Shown here: positions 7,238 to 12,544 of the stretch, piece after piece
Layout of the letters: each line of letters opens with the position of its first letter
Numbering within the stretch: position 1 is the first letter of the stretch
NCBI GenBank assembly: GCA_030680655.1
Contig: JAUXUZ010000173.1
Span: forward strand, 1 to 12,544
Direction of reading: 5' to 3'
Origin: Phycisphaerales bacterium
Lineage (GTDB): Bacteria; Planctomycetota; Phycisphaerae; Phycisphaerales; UBA1924
Length of the DNA: 12,544 nucleotides
Program-made: the position numbers and the translations under genes
Notes under the pieces: model-generated
The model's database searches: none
Seen by the model: only the letters and a program-made list of their open reading frames with translations
What the model was told of the DNA's origin: nothing

Positions 7238-7266
7238 GGCGGGCGGTGATTGGTTGAACGGTTGGC

Positions 7267-7272
7267 AAGGAG
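7267..7272 (+). promoter_or_regulatory. Strong Shine-Dalgarno of the cyanophycinase gene (AAGGAG)
   Basis: AAGGAG lies 6 bases before ATG 7279 and fixes that start. It contrasts with the apparently leaderless first gene of the operon, as expected for an internal cistron. Confidence 0.8.
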
Positions 7273-7278
7273 CGGGGA

Positions 7279-8592
7279 ATGTCAGCATTGAACGGTCGTC
7301 TGTTGGCGTGCTTCGCGGGTGTGGCCTTGGGCGCGGGCGTGCCCGCGTGCGCGGGGGATGGGGGAGCGGCGCAACCCGCAACGGGGATGTCGGTGACCAA
7401 CTGCCTGGCCATCGGCGGGGCGATGAAGGATGACAACGCCGACTTGATGAAGTGGATGACGCTCCGCAAGGACACCGGCAAGGTGGTGGTCATCGCCTAC
7501 GCGACGTCAAGGGCCGAAGGGGCTGACACGCGGATGTCGGCGCGGCTGGAGAAATTCGGCTGGAAGGGGACCGCGCTGCTGCTGCCGGATGTGCTCAAGG
7601 GCGCCGACGAGCGCAAGACCGCTGTCGAGTGGCTCCCGCACGCCGACTTGATTTTCATGACCGGCGGCGACCAGAGCCGCATTATGCAGCGCTTCAAGGC
7701 CGCGCCCGACCTGCGGCAGGCCCTCGACTACGGCATGAGCCACTGGGCGACGCCCGTTGCCGGGAGCAGCGCGGGGGCGGCGGTGATGAGCAACCCAATG
7801 TTCACCGGCGGCGGCAGCGAGAGCGCCCTGGCGGGGAGCGAGGCCGACGATGGCGAGCAGGACGACCCGCCCGCGGCCGCGCCGGCCAAGCCCGGCGAAA
7901 CAATGCCCGCTGACGCCAAGCCAACAAAGCCAGCGCCGAGGAAGGGTGTGCAGATCGGCGAGGGGCTGGGGATCGTGAGCCCGATGATCGACACGCACTT
8001 CTTCGCCCGTGGGCGCGTCGGTCGGCTCGTCGCGGCGCTGGAGGCGAGCAAGAAGCCCTTCGGGCTGGGCATCGACGAGAACCGGGCCGTCTCGATCACC
8101 GGGGGCTCGATGTGCACGGCCATCGGTGACTGTGGGGCGCTGCTGGTCGATACGCGCGACCTGAAGCGCGAGGGTGGTTCGCGCACCGGCGTGCGCATCA
8201 ACTTGCTGAGCAGCGGCGACAGGTGGGACTGGCCCGTCGACGGCCAGGCGGACAAGGGTGTTGTCAGCCCGCGAACGCTCGGGCAGGGGGCCGTTGCGAT
8301 CGATGCACCGTTGCTGCCGCAGGGCTCGCCGCCGCCTTCGGCGTGGGCGAAGGGCGTTACGCTTGCCATGCTCAAACGTCTGGCTGCGAACCCGCACTAC
8401 GCCCAGAATGCCGAGAGCGAAGGGTTCCGCGTGTGCATTAGCGCGGACCCCGACACGCGGTTTGGATGGTCAGCCGAGAAGCCCGGCGCCCTGACAGTGA
8501 CCAATGCCCGACTGGAAATCTATGAGCTCACACCCGCTGACCGGGCCGAGCGGGCTGCACGACGCGCGGCGACGGCCAAGCCGAAGCCCTGA
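7279..8592 (+). CDS. Cyanophycinase (peptidase family S51), predicted exported
   Basis: Cyanophycinase hydrolyses cyanophycin (multi-L-arginyl-poly-L-aspartate) to beta-Asp-Arg dipeptides. The 437-residue product has the family motifs: TGGDQ (128-132), the nucleophile elbow GSSAGA (162-167) with Ser164, DTHFFARGRVGRL with His240, and GLGIDENRAV with Glu267. The first 25 residues (hydrophobic, then VPAC-AG) are a signal peptide, possibly of lipoprotein type with Cys24, so the enzyme should act outside the cytoplasm, as CphE-type enzymes do. Unusually, about 40 residues rich in Pro, Ala, Lys and acidic residues (182-222) are inserted between the nucleophile and the His motif. The C-terminus ends in an Ala/Arg/Lys-rich tail. 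It is longer than the roughly 270-residue intracellular enzymes. It is probably cotranscribed with the isoaspartyl peptidase. Family is sure; cyanophycin as substrate is likely, not proven. Confidence 0.9.
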   Translation: MSALNGRLLACFAGVALGAGVPACAGDGGAAQPATGMSVTNCLAIGGAMKDDNADLMKWMTLRKDTGKVVVIAYATSRAEGADTRMSARLEKFGWKGTALLLPDVLKGADERKTAVEWLPHADLIFMTGGDQSRIMQRFKAAPDLRQALDYGMSHWATPVAGSSAGAAVMSNPMFTGGGSESALAGSEADDGEQDDPPAAAPAKPGETMPADAKPTKPAPRKGVQIGEGLGIVSPMIDTHFFARGRVGRLVAALEASKKPFGLGIDENRAVSITGGSMCTAIGDCGALLVDTRDLKREGGSRTGVRINLLSSGDRWDWPVDGQADKGVVSPRTLGQGAVAIDAPLLPQGSPPPSAWAKGVTLAMLKRLAANPHYAQNAESEGFRVCISADPDTRFGWSAEKPGALTVTNARLEIYELTPADRAERAARRAATAKPKP

Positions 8593-8636
8593 GCGGCCCG
8601 CGGCGATTCGACACGATGGGGCGATGGCGCGACGGC

Positions 8637-9176
8637 TTACGAGAAGATCGACTTGAACCCCAAAGCGCGGCGCAGATCGGCGATCTGGCCGGTGTGGAAG
8701 CCGCTGTGGAACGTCATGCGGGCGACCAGCGCCCAGATGGGCAGCTGCAGCGCACCGAACGCGACGGTCTGTTCGAGCCGGGCGTCGTCGCACGCGCGCA
8801 CGGCGCTGGCGAGGCGGTCGCAGGCGTTGTTGTAGATCTCGGTGCTGCGGGCGAGGGTCGGGTAGCGGTCGTGCCGGTCCTCGGGCTTTGAACCGAAGGC
8901 AACGGCGTCGGCGTCGATGACGCCCTTGTCCTTTGAGCCCGCGAAGCCGCCGCCGTTGACAAAGTCCTTCGCCGGCAGCGGCGTGTCGGTCCCCTCGATC
9001 GACGCGGCGACGCGGTGCATCGTCAAGGCGAGGTGACCCAGGCACCAGCCGACGTGGTTGGGGAGGTCGGGCGTCTGGCGGACGCCGGTAACATCGTTGA
9101 AGCCGACGAGGTAGCGCCCGAGGAGTTGCTTGTTGAGGAGGGTGATGTCGGCCAGGAGTTCGCCGCGGGTGCTCAT
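8637..9176 (-). CDS. DinB-like four-helix metalloprotein
   Basis: The 179-residue product matches the DinB/YfiT-like fold, a four-helix bundle that binds a metal through three histidines. Candidate ligands are in NHVGWCLGHLALT near residues 40-50 and in MTFHSGFHTGQIADLRR near the C-terminus. Known members include DinB of unknown role and thiol-dependent transferases such as bacillithiol and mycothiol S-transferases; nothing here shows which applies. ATG 9176 is preferred over an ATG at 9260, whose extension is low-complexity and overlaps the upstream gene. There is no Shine-Dalgarno sequence, but TACGCT ends 6 bases before the ATG. It lies 40 bases after the stop of the membrane-partner gene, so it could be read both with the sigma operon and from its own promoter. 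It converges with the cyanophycinase gene (44-base gap). Confidence 0.8.
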   Translation of the reverse strand: MSTRGELLADITLLNKQLLGRYLVGFNDVTGVRQTPDLPNHVGWCLGHLALTMHRVAASIEGTDTPLPAKDFVNGGGFAGSKDKGVIDADAVAFGSKPEDRHDRYPTLARSTEIYNNACDRLASAVRACDDARLEQTVAFGALQLPIWALVARMTFHSGFHTGQIADLRRALGFKSIFS

Positions 9177-9182
9177 GGCGCA

Positions 9183-9188
9183 AGCGTA
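9183..9188 (-). promoter_or_regulatory. Putative leaderless -10 box of the DinB-like gene (TACGCT)
   Basis: On the minus strand TACGCT ends 6 bases before ATG 9176, which has no Shine-Dalgarno sequence. It fits the TAYNCT pattern. Confidence 0.5.
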
Positions 9189-9216
9189 TGCAGAATCGCT
9201 GGAGTGCCCAGATGGG

Positions 9217-9615
9217 CTACTCCGGCAGTTGCCCCGAGCGCGCGTCGATCGCGCGTACAACAGGGAACTCCACCATCGCTGAGCCCGCGCTGCCGGTTGG
9301 CGTGTTGAGTGCTGCGTCGAGACTTCCGGCGCGGTTGTACCGCTCCATCATCGACAGCGGCGTCAGTGGCTCGCGCCCGCCGCGCACCTGGGCCGTGTCG
9401 CGGGGAAGCACGGACGGGGCCTTGAGAACCACCAGCGCAGCACCGGCGGCGATCACCGCGGCCGCCGCAGCAAGGGCGGGGAGGGGAGCGCGCTGGCTCC
9501 TGCACGCCCGCCGAGCGGCGAGGGCCCACGTGATCGCAGGGGGCATCGGCGGTGTATCGGCCGCAGCGTGTGCGCCCATCGCGTCGAGGCGGGCGAGAAG
9601 TTCATTGTCAGGCAC
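9217..9615 (-). CDS. Single-pass membrane protein coupled to the sigma factor, possible anti-sigma
   Basis: The 132-residue product starts at GTG 9615, inside the last codons of the sigma gene (8-base overlap, 9608-9615). GGGAGG at 9622-9627 (minus strand) with 6-base spacing supports that start, so translation is probably coupled. Residues 1-42 are soluble and would face the cytoplasm; about 44-64 (PLPALAAAAAVIAAGAALVVL) form one membrane helix; 65-132 would lie outside. Position and topology fit an anti-sigma factor that holds the ECF sigma at the membrane. However, the short cytoplasmic part shows no HXXXCXXC zinc anti-sigma motif, so the role is inferred from context only. I do not recognise a named family. 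Confidence 0.7.
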   Translation of the reverse strand: MPDNELLARLDAMGAHAAADTPPMPPAITWALAARRACRSQRAPLPALAAAAAVIAAGAALVVLKAPSVLPRDTAQVRGGREPLTPLSMMERYNRAGSLDAALNTPTGSAGSAMVEFPVVRAIDARSGQLPE

Positions 9616-10159
9616 GGGCCACCTCCCGATTTGGTTGCGGCGCACCCATGGCGCTGCGGAGTTGTTCGATGGTGTTGTAGTAGCGAGACGCCGCGGTCGC
9701 TCTTGGCACACCGAGAGCGACCGCGATCTGATCGAACGTGAGCCCGGCGAGGTGCTTGAGGGCGACGATGTCGCGCGACTCAAGCGGCAGGCTCTTGAGC
9801 GCCTCTTCGAGCGCCGGATCGTCGCTCGGTTTGCCGACAAGTCGCAGCGGCGCGCTCTCACGCTCGCGGGTAGCGCGGCTAGCATCGGAGCGGAGGAGGT
9901 TCAGTGCCCGCGTCCGCACGGCAACGGCCAGGTAGCACCCGTCATCATCGATCGTGGCGGCCCGTGCTGCGGAGAGTGAAAGGACGGAAACGAACGCCTC
10001 CTGCACGGCGTCGAGCGCATCGGCGTGCGAGCCGGTGATGGCGCGGGCGAGCGCCGTCAAGCGGCCCGCGTGCGCCTCCCACAGCGCCCGCGCGGCCTCC
10101 TCATCGCCGCGGTGCATGGCGAGGAGCAGGCGGGCGGGGTGTGCAGGGTCAGAACTCAC
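9608..10159 (-). CDS. ECF-type RNA polymerase sigma factor
   Basis: The 183-residue product has the two-domain layout of extracytoplasmic-function sigma factors. The sigma-2 region is about 10-85 (MHRGDEEAARALWEAHAGRLTALARAITG, then DALDAVQEAFVSVL, the core-binding and -10-recognition part). A linker is followed by sigma-4 at about 120-170 (LPLESRDIVALKHLAGLTFDQIAVALGVPRATAASRYYNTIEQLR), which holds the helix-turn-helix for the -35. The first usable start is GTG 10159 with no good Shine-Dalgarno sequence; ATG 10117 is an alternative but would trim the sigma-2 region. It lies 36 bases after the secreted-protein gene on the same strand and overlaps the membrane-partner gene. The target promoters are unknown. 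Confidence 0.88.
   Translation of the reverse strand: MSSDPAHPARLLLAMHRGDEEAARALWEAHAGRLTALARAITGSHADALDAVQEAFVSVLSLSAARAATIDDDGCYLAVAVRTRALNLLRSDASRATRERESAPLRLVGKPSDDPALEEALKSLPLESRDIVALKHLAGLTFDQIAVALGVPRATAASRYYNTIEQLRSAMGAPQPNREVARA
9622..9627 (-). promoter_or_regulatory. Shine-Dalgarno fixing the GTG start of the membrane partner (GGGAGG)
   Basis: GGGAGG on the minus strand lies 6 bases before GTG 9615 and inside the end of the sigma gene. This decides a start that would otherwise be ambiguous, because the frame is open far upstream. Confidence 0.7.
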
Positions 10160-10195
10160 GGTGGGCGTTGCGCTCTTGACGTTGCCGATTCTCGG

Positions 10196-11368
10196 CTACT
10201 TGGTGCTCTTATTTGTTGCGTCCGCCGCGGCCTCGGCGTCGGCCTGACGCAGCGCCGCGGCGATTCTCTCCAGCGTCGCAACGCCCTTGTCCTGTGAGAT
10301 CCGGGACCTGGTCACCCCCGGCAGTAGTGGGCCGGCCAACAGACCGAATCCGCCCCGGTCAACCTCAAGCACCAGTTCCCTCAGCCGCTGCGTCGCGTCC
10401 GGCGCATCCCAGACCTTGGAGGCCTCCACATAGAATCGGTTCAGCTTGCGCGCCTCCGCGTGAAGTGCCTCGCCGTCCATCTGGCGGATCCGCTCAATGT
10501 CGGTGATTTCGTCCTTCGCCGCACGGGCCGAGCCCGGCTGAGCCGGCGGGGGGGGGCTCGCATCCGCCGCCATACTGAGAACCTCGTCGGCGAACCGCCG
10601 GCCGGCGTCTGGTCCGCCGTACTTGAAGATCGTTAACTCCACGGCCATCTCACGCTCCCCCTCGAGCGCGTCCTTGAGCCGGAACCCCGCGGCGCCGTCG
10701 AGTCTATCGATCGCGGCCAGCACCCTCGCGCGGCCCGAAGGGGTGAGCTGCCACGCCACTTTGTGATCCACCAGTCCGTCCTCGGGCAAGGTGGCGATGG
10801 CGATGCCTACCAGGCTGCTGATGAGGAGCCGGTCCCCAGCCGCGTGGCGCGCCAGCCCGAAGATCGCTACGTACCGGTCCGCTGCTTCGTCGGGCTTCCC
10901 TTCCAGCAGACACCGTGCCGCGTCGGCGTTGAGCGTGCGCGCGGCCATGCGCAGTTTGCCCAGGTGGGGCAGCAGCACGTTGAACCCTTCACCCCTGTCG
11001 ATGCCGAAGTCGCAGTGCTGCATCTTCCCAGCGCGCACCATCCGGCTGATGTCGTCCTTACGCAGCGCGAGGTAGTCGGCGACCGGCTTTGGCAGCGCTT
11101 TGCCGTACTGCACGTCGCCGTACGACTCCATGAACGGCGCCATCACCTCGCGGTTGTCGTTCATCCAGATGCTGTAGTAGACCAGCGCCGCGTTGTCACG
11201 GATTGAAGGCGCGATGGTCGCCGACCGGTCTCGCGCTGGCGCCGGCACCCTCGTTCCCTGCCGGGGCTTCGCAGGCTGGCCGGCAGCGACCATCGACACC
11301 GGCACGCCGAGCGAGAGGGCAACGAGCAACAGGGCTGAGAGCGTGGAGGGGCGGGTCGGGCGGATCAT
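10196..11368 (-). CDS. Secreted protein of unknown function
   Basis: I do not recognise this 390-residue protein. It has a Sec-type signal: basic MIRPTRPSTL, a hydrophobic core SALLLVALSLGVPVSMV, and cleavage near Ala28-Ala29. The mature part looks mainly helical, with segments such as DNAALVYYSIWMNDNREVMAPFM, LPHLGKLRMAARTLNADAARCLLEGKPDEAADRYVAIFGLARH (in part) and a C-terminal helix ending in Lys. The middle part resembles TPR-like helical packing, but no clear repeat is present. A Pro-rich stretch (SPPPPAQPG) is encoded over a run of nine C on the coding strand (10548-10556). ATG 11368 is chosen because AGGAG at 11376-11380 (minus strand) lies 7 bases upstream and because it gives the signal peptide. 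The gene is 91 bases after the amidotransferase gene and 36 before the sigma gene. Confidence 0.75.
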   Translation of the reverse strand: MIRPTRPSTLSALLLVALSLGVPVSMVAAGQPAKPRQGTRVPAPARDRSATIAPSIRDNAALVYYSIWMNDNREVMAPFMESYGDVQYGKALPKPVADYLALRKDDISRMVRAGKMQHCDFGIDRGEGFNVLLPHLGKLRMAARTLNADAARCLLEGKPDEAADRYVAIFGLARHAAGDRLLISSLVGIAIATLPEDGLVDHKVAWQLTPSGRARVLAAIDRLDGAAGFRLKDALEGEREMAVELTIFKYGGPDAGRRFADEVLSMAADASPPPPAQPGSARAAKDEITDIERIRQMDGEALHAEARKLNRFYVEASKVWDAPDATQRLRELVLEVDRGGFGLLAGPLLPGVTRSRISQDKGVATLERIAAALRQADAEAAADATNKSTK

Positions 11369-11459
11369 CGGGTGGCTCCTGTTACCAGTATGACACCGCC
11401 CGAGCCGTCCCGTCTGCCTGTTTCTTCTTTTTCTTTTAACGGGGCCTCTCCCCGCTCGC

Positions 11460-12209
11460 TCACGCCCGGAGGCGGCTGACCGAGGGGAAGAGGAACTGAG
11501 CGAAGTTTCCGCAGAGCCGGTTCCCCAGGCGGTCAAAGACGGGGTAGTGCTCGTCGGCCTGGCGCGCAACATCACCGGCCGAGAGCCCCAGCTTCTCCAT
11601 CAGTTGCCGCGACCAGGAGTCGGCGAGGAACGTGTCGATGTCGGCCCGATCGCTCTCGAAGTGGTACTGGAAGCCGTAAGTGCGCATGCCGACCTTGAAC
11701 GCCTGCACCTTGCACATCCTACCGGTCGCGAGCAGCAGCGCCCCGTCGGGTAGCTTCTTGACCTCCTGGCTGTGGGCCTGCCACTGGCGGCTCGACCAGG
11801 CGATGCCGGACATCATCGTCTCGGTCTGGCCGGGAACCGTGATGGTGACATCGCCGAAACCGAACTCGCCTGGAACGGCGTCCATCGGGCCGACCTCGCC
11901 GCCGAGGGCTTTGGCGATCATCTGGGCACCCAGGCAGATGCCGATGACGGGCAGGGCACGCTCGTGCGCGCCCTTGAGGTACGCCAGTTCCGCCTCCATC
12001 CACGTCACCCCCGCATCGCCGACGTTCATCGGCCCGCCGAGCGAGATGACGGCCGAGACGTTGTCGTAGTCGGGCGGAACGGGCCTGCCCCCTTGAACCG
12101 GGGAGAGGTCGAGCCGCCGGACGTCAAGGGCGTGCCCCCGGTCACGGAGGATCGGGGCGAGGCGGCCGAGGCCGTCGGAATCTGCGTGCTGGAGAACGAC
12201 GATGGGCAT
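11460..12209 (-). CDS. Class I glutamine amidotransferase (GMP synthase-like)
   Basis: The 249-residue product is a stand-alone class I glutamine amidotransferase domain, which releases ammonia from glutamine or hydrolyses a related gamma-glutamyl bond. The oxyanion segment is SLGGPMNV (56-63). The nucleophile is Cys92 in GICLGAQ, and the rest of the triad is His183 and Glu185 in FQYHFE. This type is close to the YfeJ-like GMP synthase amidotransferase relatives that lack a synthetase domain. No signal peptide is seen. An upstream ATG at 12245 is rejected because ATG 12209 opens the domain (MPIVVLQHADSDGLG). No Shine-Dalgarno sequence is present; the bases before the ATG are pyrimidine-rich, and TATCCT ends 5 bases upstream. 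Its acceptor substrate cannot be told from context. Confidence 0.9.
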   Translation of the reverse strand: MPIVVLQHADSDGLGRLAPILRDRGHALDVRRLDLSPVQGGRPVPPDYDNVSAVISLGGPMNVGDAGVTWMEAELAYLKGAHERALPVIGICLGAQMIAKALGGEVGPMDAVPGEFGFGDVTITVPGQTETMMSGIAWSSRQWQAHSQEVKKLPDGALLLATGRMCKVQAFKVGMRTYGFQYHFESDRADIDTFLADSWSRQLMEKLGLSAGDVARQADEHYPVFDRLGNRLCGNFAQFLFPSVSRLRA

Positions 12210-12214
12210 TGGGG

Positions 12215-12220
12215 AGGATA
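12215..12220 (-). promoter_or_regulatory. Putative leaderless -10 box of the amidotransferase gene (TATCCT)
   Basis: On the minus strand TATCCT ends 5 bases before ATG 12209, which lacks a Shine-Dalgarno sequence. TTGCCA copies from the adjacent repeat lie 12 and 19 bases upstream, neither at the ideal spacing for a -35. Confidence 0.55.
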
Positions 12221-12229
12221 AGGGGGGAG

Positions 12230-12350
12230 AAATGGCAAATGGCAAATCGGAAATGGCAAATCAGAATCTGCGGAGCTTGCGCAACGCCCCAGCCGCCCCT
12301 CCCTCCTTCCCGATTTGCCATTTGCCATTTGCCATTTGTCATTTGTCATT
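12230..12350. repeat. Inverted repeat made of 7-bp units (AAATGGC type)
   Basis: The left arm (about 12230-12262) is built of 7-base units such as AAATGGC, AAATCGG and AAATCAG. The right arm (about 12312-12350) is the complement type, ATTTGCC three times and then ATTTGTC twice. The two arms match perfectly over 21 bases (12230-12250 with 12310-12330), enclosing a 59-base loop. Its base composition is far more AT-rich than the surroundings, suggesting foreign or mobile origin. No protein is likely here. The rest of the gap up to the IS end shows no gene. Confidence 0.75.
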
Positions 12351-12389
12351 TTCTGATATCCTGCGCGTCCTTTACTGCACCCAAGGAGC

Positions 12390-12544
12390 TGACCCTGCCC
12401 ACGACTTTCGGACACCGACGGACCGCGGTTACGGTTCTTCAGGAGTCCGAACATGCCCCGCAAGGTCTACACCCCGCAGTTCAAGGAGCAGGCCGTTCAC
12501 CTCGCCGCGGCGCCAGGTGCTGTCGTCGAGAACGTGGCCCACGA
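12390..12544 (+). mobile_element. Left end of a probable IS3-family insertion sequence, cut by the window edge
   Basis: The transposase gene starts at 12453. About 63 bases before it, at 12390, TGACCCTGCCCACGACTTTC begins with the 5'-TG expected of an IS3-family terminal repeat. The other end is outside the window, so the boundary is a guess. An alternative boundary is near 12371 (TTTACTGCACCC). Confidence 0.45.
12453..12544 (+). CDS. IS3/IS911-family transposase OrfA, 5' part only
   Basis: Only about 30 residues are in the window, MPRKVYTPQFKEQAVHLAAA and onward. The opening MPRK-YTP-FK--AV-L is the typical start of the helix-turn-helix OrfA protein of IS3-family elements, which binds the IS ends and, by programmed frameshift, joins OrfB to form the transposase. 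AGGAG at 12441-12445 with 7-base spacing supports ATG 12453. The gene continues past the right edge, so intactness cannot be judged. Confidence 0.75.
   Translation, partial: MPRKVYTPQFKEQAVHLAAAPGAVVENVAH

Noticed and set aside
6179..8592. Complete cyanophycin metabolism cluster
   Set aside because: No cyanophycin synthetase is present; only the degrading half is seen.
8593..8636. Bidirectional terminator between the cyanophycinase and DinB-like genes
   Set aside because: I see no stable stem followed by a T run in these 44 bases.
10184..10196. Hairpin GCCGA-TTC-TCGGC between the secreted-protein and sigma genes as a terminator
   Set aside because: The stem is only 5 bp, there is no T run, and its last base lies inside the stop codon; it is too weak to split the gene cluster.
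11421..11454. Intrinsic terminator after the amidotransferase gene
   Set aside because: A hairpin (CGGGG/CCCCG, 11440-11454) lies beside a pyrimidine tract (11421-11437), but on the minus strand the hairpin is followed by an A-rich rather than a T-rich run, and on the plus strand the T run comes before it.

Overview
The window is a high-GC bacterial chromosome segment with eleven complete genes and the 5' end of a twelfth. It most resembles a planctomycete, perhaps a Phycisphaerae-like lineage. The basis is gene style only: a Cys-rich right-handed beta-helix protein with a Tat signal, exported hydrolases, many starts without a Shine-Dalgarno sequence, and degenerate intergenic repeats. No marker gene in the window fixes the taxonomy.

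Layout: 1-120, a degenerate tandem repeat. 137-1384 (+), purT, formate-dependent GAR transformylase. 1452-3167 (+), a gamma-glutamyltransferase-family Ntn hydrolase. 3248-4099 (-), a Tat-exported ankyrin-repeat protein. 4242-4736 (+), an SRPBCC-fold protein preceded by nested dyads. 4742-6016 (-), a Tat-exported Cys-rich beta-helix protein. 6179-7237 and 7279-8592 (+), an isoaspartyl peptidase lipoprotein and a cyanophycinase in one operon. 8637-12209 (-), five genes in one direction: DinB-like protein, membrane partner, ECF sigma factor, secreted hypothetical protein and class I glutamine amidotransferase. 12230-12350, an inverted 7-bp-periodic repeat. From about 12390 (+), the left end of a probable IS3-family element with its orfA cut by the window edge.

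Functionally, the clearest unit is 6179-8592. A cyanophycinase would cut cyanophycin into beta-Asp-Arg dipeptides, and the isoaspartyl peptidase could split these into aspartate and arginine. Both have export signals, so I infer scavenging of external cyanophycin rather than turnover of an internal store. No cyanophycin synthetase is seen here.

The least expected pattern is regulatory. Five genes (purT, the GGT-like gene, the isoaspartyl peptidase, the DinB-like gene and the amidotransferase) have no Shine-Dalgarno sequence but carry a hexamer matching TAYNCT that ends 5 or 6 bases before the ATG. That is where a -10 box would sit if transcription began at the A of the start codon, so these look like leaderless mRNAs. 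Other genes here have good Shine-Dalgarno sequences, and two of those have TANNCT boxes further upstream.
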